From positions 2,666,001 to 2,730,000 of the forward strand of contig JACCLO010000001.1 of the NCBI GenBank assembly GCA_029448655.1: a stretch of 64,000 nt of DNA, written 5' to 3'. How positions within the stretch are numbered: the stretch's first letter is position 1; the number at the start of each line of letters is the position of its first letter. The stretch is from Wolfiporia cocos. Taxonomy: Eukaryota; Basidiomycota; Agaricomycetes; Polyporales; Phaeolaceae. A program made the translations under genes and the position numbers. Below the pieces are notes generated by a model, which ran no database searches, was not told where the DNA came from, and saw only the letters and a program-made list of their open reading frames with translations. Positions 60,603-64,000 of the stretch are shown here, piece by piece.

Positions 60603-61851
60603 CAAGATGCCCGCCAAACGTGTCTCCACAGCCCTGAAGATCTGTCAGAAGAACCGGAATGCGCTTGGGAAGCAGGCTGGAACCACCCTGTAGAGTGCCG
60701 CGCCTTCGATCTCGCCAACGAAACGCTGCATTACATTCCCTCCGAGGAAGGTCAGGTGTGGAACAAGTTCACGAACAAGCTTATTTCGGCCTACAACGAT
60801 GCAGCAGAGGTAGCCGGCACTCGCTCCGCTCCCGTGCGAGCATGGGAGTCCTCCTTTTTGTATCGATGTGTTTTTATCTGCTATGTGACATACCGAAGCT
60901 GAAACGCTTCACGATCTCCGTCAAAGCGTACAACGAGACTAGCTGATCGAATGTATCCATAGGTCTTGACACACCATACGACGTTGTTCCACTCGTCAAT
61001 GAACGCCCCGGCAGGTTCAATGAAGTTCTCCTCGAGTCATTCTCTTTCGGCTCCAGTCGGATCGTGTTTTCCTCTGCGATGTTCCTCAGTGACGGCCTAC
61101 ATATACTGTGTAGCGCCCTGCGCCCTTGTCGCTGTCGAATCTGCGAGCCTCGCCGATTGTCTTCCTACTTTCCGTTCTGCCGTGCCATCTGTATATTGAA
61201 GCGGAATTGCTCAAGCTCGATCCCTATGATGAGCAGCGACGTCTTTGTCTTCTGGCGATGGCTTTCCGAGTCGTCCGCGATCCTCTACGCGATCTTTGCA
61301 TCTTCTACACATGAGCGGACGATGAACGCTGTATAAGATGCCCACGGCCGGTGAAATCATGGCAAGGCCCACTAGGATGAGGCGCGAATTCAACGTCATC
61401 CAGGTGGCCTTGACGTTGAGGCGCATGTCTGCCCTCAGCTGCGGCTGTCCCACACCCATGCGCGCAACACGCATGACGTTCTCCTGAGGATTTCTTGGTG
61501 CCTGCCGAGTATTCATAGTGGGGGTGTCCATCTCTCGCTGATACCTCCTAGCAGAACTCAGCTTTAACAGGTTATTTCTACAAATGCCCCAACGGGAATA
61601 CATACGTGATGGCTGACGTGAGTTAAAGGCTGTGTGCGTAGTGTTCACGGGAGATGCTCATACTTCGTATGCAGTGTGTCGGTGCCAATCAACGGACGCA
61701 CTACCCGGAATGCGGGGCAGCAATCGGAGGCGTTGGCCGTTATCTGGACAGCGGCAACACGCGTGCGACGGAGTTTGAGGCCATTGGTATGCAGCACGGA
61801 GCTCAGAAAACGCCCTGGACCAGCCCTGCGGGAGGCTTGAACTTGTGGTGA
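60603..61851 (+). pseudogene. Rearranged partial copy of the ZNFX1-like gene 3' end
   Basis: Three blocks match the gene at 42578-51122. Block 1, 60603 to about 60867, is direct and corresponds to 49822 to about 50087. Block 2, about 60868-61546, is inverted and corresponds to 50807 down to about 50088. Block 3, about 61547-61851, is direct again and corresponds to 50808-51122. The inverted block therefore sits between its own natural flanks, so one internal inversion of about 680 bp explains the structure. Block 1 has an in-frame TAG near 60692. The RZ finger region in block 3 has lost key positions: the His of CPNGH is Asn, the CGG is CVG, and HCPEC has become HYPEC. It keeps the exact C-terminal ending GGLNLW. 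Not expected to make a working protein. Confidence 0.88.
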
Positions 61852-62276
61852 TTCCAATCTAATAGCTCGAACCGTGATCCGGCTTACCTCGTCTTTGAAG
61901 CAACAAGATGTATGAGCGATGTTATGACTCTTACGTCTTGTGCGATGCGCTCTGCATCGGAGACGAATAGATTGTTTGCGCAAGAAGTTATGTTGGCAGC
62001 GTAAAAGCACAGTACTGTTAGGTCCCTTCCGCGGCCCGGCAGCCCCTCGTGACCGTGACAACCCAGAACATAAGCCCTAGTCTAGGGGATGGTCGCCGTC
62101 GCCTGAGGTAGTGACACAACCTATAGCTAGTACGCCTGGATAGTGTTGTCATGAGTATAGGAGCAACTACGGTCTTCCTAACCTCAGGCTGATTTGTGAG
62201 TCTAGTGTTGTTGGCTTGTTGATGACTGTCATTTGCTTGCGAGCCACCGAAGGAAGATACAAGCAATACTGGTATG
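61852..62276. repeat. Downstream part of the ZNFX1 3'-end duplication
   Basis: The duplication continues past the stop codon to about 62258, matching 51123-51505 (shared CGCCGTCGCCTGAGGTAGTGAC/CGCCATCGCCTGAGGTCGTGAC and GACTGTCATTTG(C/T)TTGCGAGCC blocks). The MITE copy starts immediately beyond it. Confidence 0.75.
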
Positions 62277-64000
62277 TAAGGCTCCAACCATATAATATAC
62301 ATGTACAGAAAATCGGTAAATATATGATATACATGGTATATACATGGTATATACATGGTATACATGGTTTTCAGACATGAGATTTTGAGGAGATCCTGGC
62401 ATAGCTATTGTTTTGCTCATATGGTTATGTATATTGTCTCTGCCTTCAGTGACACACTACAGGTATCAGCACTTGGCTGATGTGAGGAAAAAACGGGTTC
62501 AAATGTTCATAGCAACACCAATAGCAGGGAATGGCTCAGAAATTGTGCACAATGTGCAAGGTGATGAGAAACTTGCATGCATTAGCATACACTGCGTGAA
62601 GCCGCCGGTTTTCTGACCCCCCGAACTTGGTCAGAACTTGATGATTCTGAACAGATTCTGAGCAAGTTATGAGGAAATCCCCGGCGATCTACCGAGCATC
62701 GTCGAAATCACAGCAGGAATAGGTGCTAATATTCTGAAGCGTTCACGCCCTTACAAGCCAGGGTCTGCACCAACTGCGGAGTACGTTCGATGCGGCCATA
62801 AGTTCGATTAGTACTGACTTGTCTATAGGAATCTATATGGGACAGAATGGGTCGCTCAACATCCAGGAGTGAAGACTTGTGTGTATAAGAGATACTGGGC
62901 ACTGCTTCCCGATGCATTCAAGAAGGTGAATAACTACAATCTATGCGATTTATGTTTATTAATATAGGTGCTGTACGCAAAGCGATACATTGAAAGGGCG
63001 GAACAGATGGTGCGTGCTCTCAATTACCGTCACACTAGCTGAGTTGTGATGGGAATTATTATTTTACAGCGCACGGAGAAGGTGGCACTTCGCCATGCTG
63101 ACCACGACTAGTGGCTAGAGAGCATAGAATCGACACGAAGTCGAGTTGTTTCGTGCATTATTTTTGCTCATGTGCATACACGCATTCCAATGAGCTGCGA
63201 TTAGTGAGAGAAATGTTGTATTATTTTTCGTGATGAATGGCTGCAATGAGAATGCTGATGCTCCATTATGTGCTGTGATTCTTGGGGTGAGAGAGGGTGA
63301 TGCCGTATGATTTGCCATTATGTCGCTCATGATATAATGTGAGGTCGCCGGCGGCCAAGCTTTATGAGCTACCACTATATCTGATTATATATAATGAGGC
63401 AACTAGATATAGGGAGGTCTCATTCATTATATACAAGCCTCACTGAACATATAACGACTTTCTGACCGGCCGTTAGCTTTTATTGCCATATATGGCTACA
63501 GAAAGTATTACATAATGCATCTTTACGGGACTTGTCTGTGACTAGCTAGACCGGCAACCGAGATTCTAGGGCCTCATAATTTGGTCAGAACCTCGTTGGA
63601 AACCCACCAGAAACCTCGCCGAAATCGAGCTATTCTGACTATATTCTGGGACCTTGGGAACTTGGTCAGAATCTCGTCGTAATCCGCTCAGAATTTGTAG
63701 ATTCTGATCGAATTCTGAGTGTCAGATAATTGGCGGCTTCACGCAGTGATAATGCATGATGCAATCACTACTTTGTGGCATTATATGATATAGCACAAAC
63801 ATAAATGTGATCTTACCTTCCACTACTCAAGAAGCTAATCAAAGTGTATGAGTCATGTCTTGACATCTTCACATTTGTGCAGTCACCAAAATGCCTAAAT
63901 CTCATGACTGCTGCACCATACAATCTGTAAAACACATAACTACTTCAGGTACATCATTTAGAACATCAGCTGAGAGTCTACTATGATTGCATTCACAATA
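62277..64000. mobile_element. Second copy of the TAAGGCTCC MITE, interrupted and cut by the window end
   Basis: The left end TAAGGCTCCAACCATATAAT at 62277 is identical to that of the element at 5251. The internal sequence aligns over 62277-62589 with 5251-5573, and over 63749-64000 with 5571-5830. The CACTG element 62590-63748 lies between the two halves. The right TIR would fall beyond the window. Confidence 0.9.
62590..63748. mobile_element. CACTG-ended non-autonomous DNA transposon, 1,159 bp
   Basis: The ends are inverted repeats CACTGCGTGAAGCCGCC(G/A)... . They are flanked by the 3-bp duplication ATA (62587-62589 and 63749-63751). Subterminal CAGAATC/GATTCTG motifs are dense at both ends (62620-62670 and 63560-63720). 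The interior has only a short broken frame (RYWALLPDAFKK, VLYAKRYIERAEQM near 62880-63010) and no transposase. CACTG ends plus a 3-bp duplication suggest a CACTA/EnSpm-type element. It belongs to the same family as the element at 8791-10262. Confidence 0.85.

Noticed and set aside
61211..61648. 145-residue minus-strand frame in the 61-kb region as a separate gene
   Set aside because: It is the inverted block of the ZNFX1 3'-end copy read in its original sense; not an independent gene.
1..64000. CRISPR arrays, rRNA or tRNA genes
   Set aside because: No regularly spaced repeats with unique spacers, no rRNA core sequence, and no paired A-box/B-box with cloverleaf potential found by eye; short tRNA genes could still be missed.

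Overview
The window looks like nuclear DNA of an agaricomycete basidiomycete, probably a polypore. Genes are broken by many 45-60 nt GT-AG introns, coding regions are GC-rich, and several products (Mga2/Spt23-type factor, Nup50/Nup2-type nucleoporin, ZNFX1-type helicase, DUF4436-type and GtaA-type membrane proteins) have familiar fungal architectures. All identifications are from reading translations by eye; no database search was run.

Layout. 1-2.3 kb: no convincing gene. 2.3-4.1 kb: a 13-exon aldo-keto reductase of the Kv-beta type. 4.1-10.8 kb: a graveyard of nested insertions. It holds a broken DUF4436-like membrane protein gene (minus strand) cut by a 692-bp hAT-type MITE, LTR-like repeats in two copies, and a 1.5-kb CACTG-ended element that cuts the last part of an Rds1-like (ferritin-like) gene. 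11.1-14.3 kb: FG-repeat nucleoporin with a Ran-binding domain. 14.5-16.5 kb (minus): Gyp1-type TBC Rab-GAP. 16.9-24.0 kb (minus): two tandem paralogues of a fungal family of unknown function with a small C-terminal domain that resembles the HicA fold. 24.6-26.7 kb: type I membrane protein. 27.6-28.2 kb: small conserved fungal membrane protein. 28.9-30.2 kb: Ap4A phosphorylase. 32.5-36.3 kb: Mga2/Spt23-like membrane-tethered transcription factor. 37.0-40.1 kb: two MYND zinc-finger paralogues. 40.6-41.7 kb: electron transfer flavoprotein alpha subunit. 42.6-51.1 kb: very large ZNFX1-like protein (CCCH fingers, SF1 helicase, NFX1-type fingers, RZ finger).

From 52.4 to 60.4 kb lies a GtaA-type glutaminase-like gene with a C-terminal membrane anchor. 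Its coding sequence is split by a 4,344-bp hAT transposon (54014-58357) with an apparently intact transposase, matching TIRs and a perfect 8-bp target duplication. From 60.6 to 62.26 kb there is a second, rearranged copy of the ZNFX1 3' end containing an internal inversion of about 680 bp. From 62.28 kb to the window end is another copy of the 5.25-kb MITE, itself interrupted by a CACTG element with a 3-bp target duplication.

The host genes do not form an operon or an obvious metabolic cluster. The strongest themes are (i) active or recent DNA transposition, with at least two classes of elements caught inside genes with their target duplications readable, and (ii) an RNA-silencing-type helicase whose 3' end has been copied, inverted in part, and left beside the transposon-disrupted gene.
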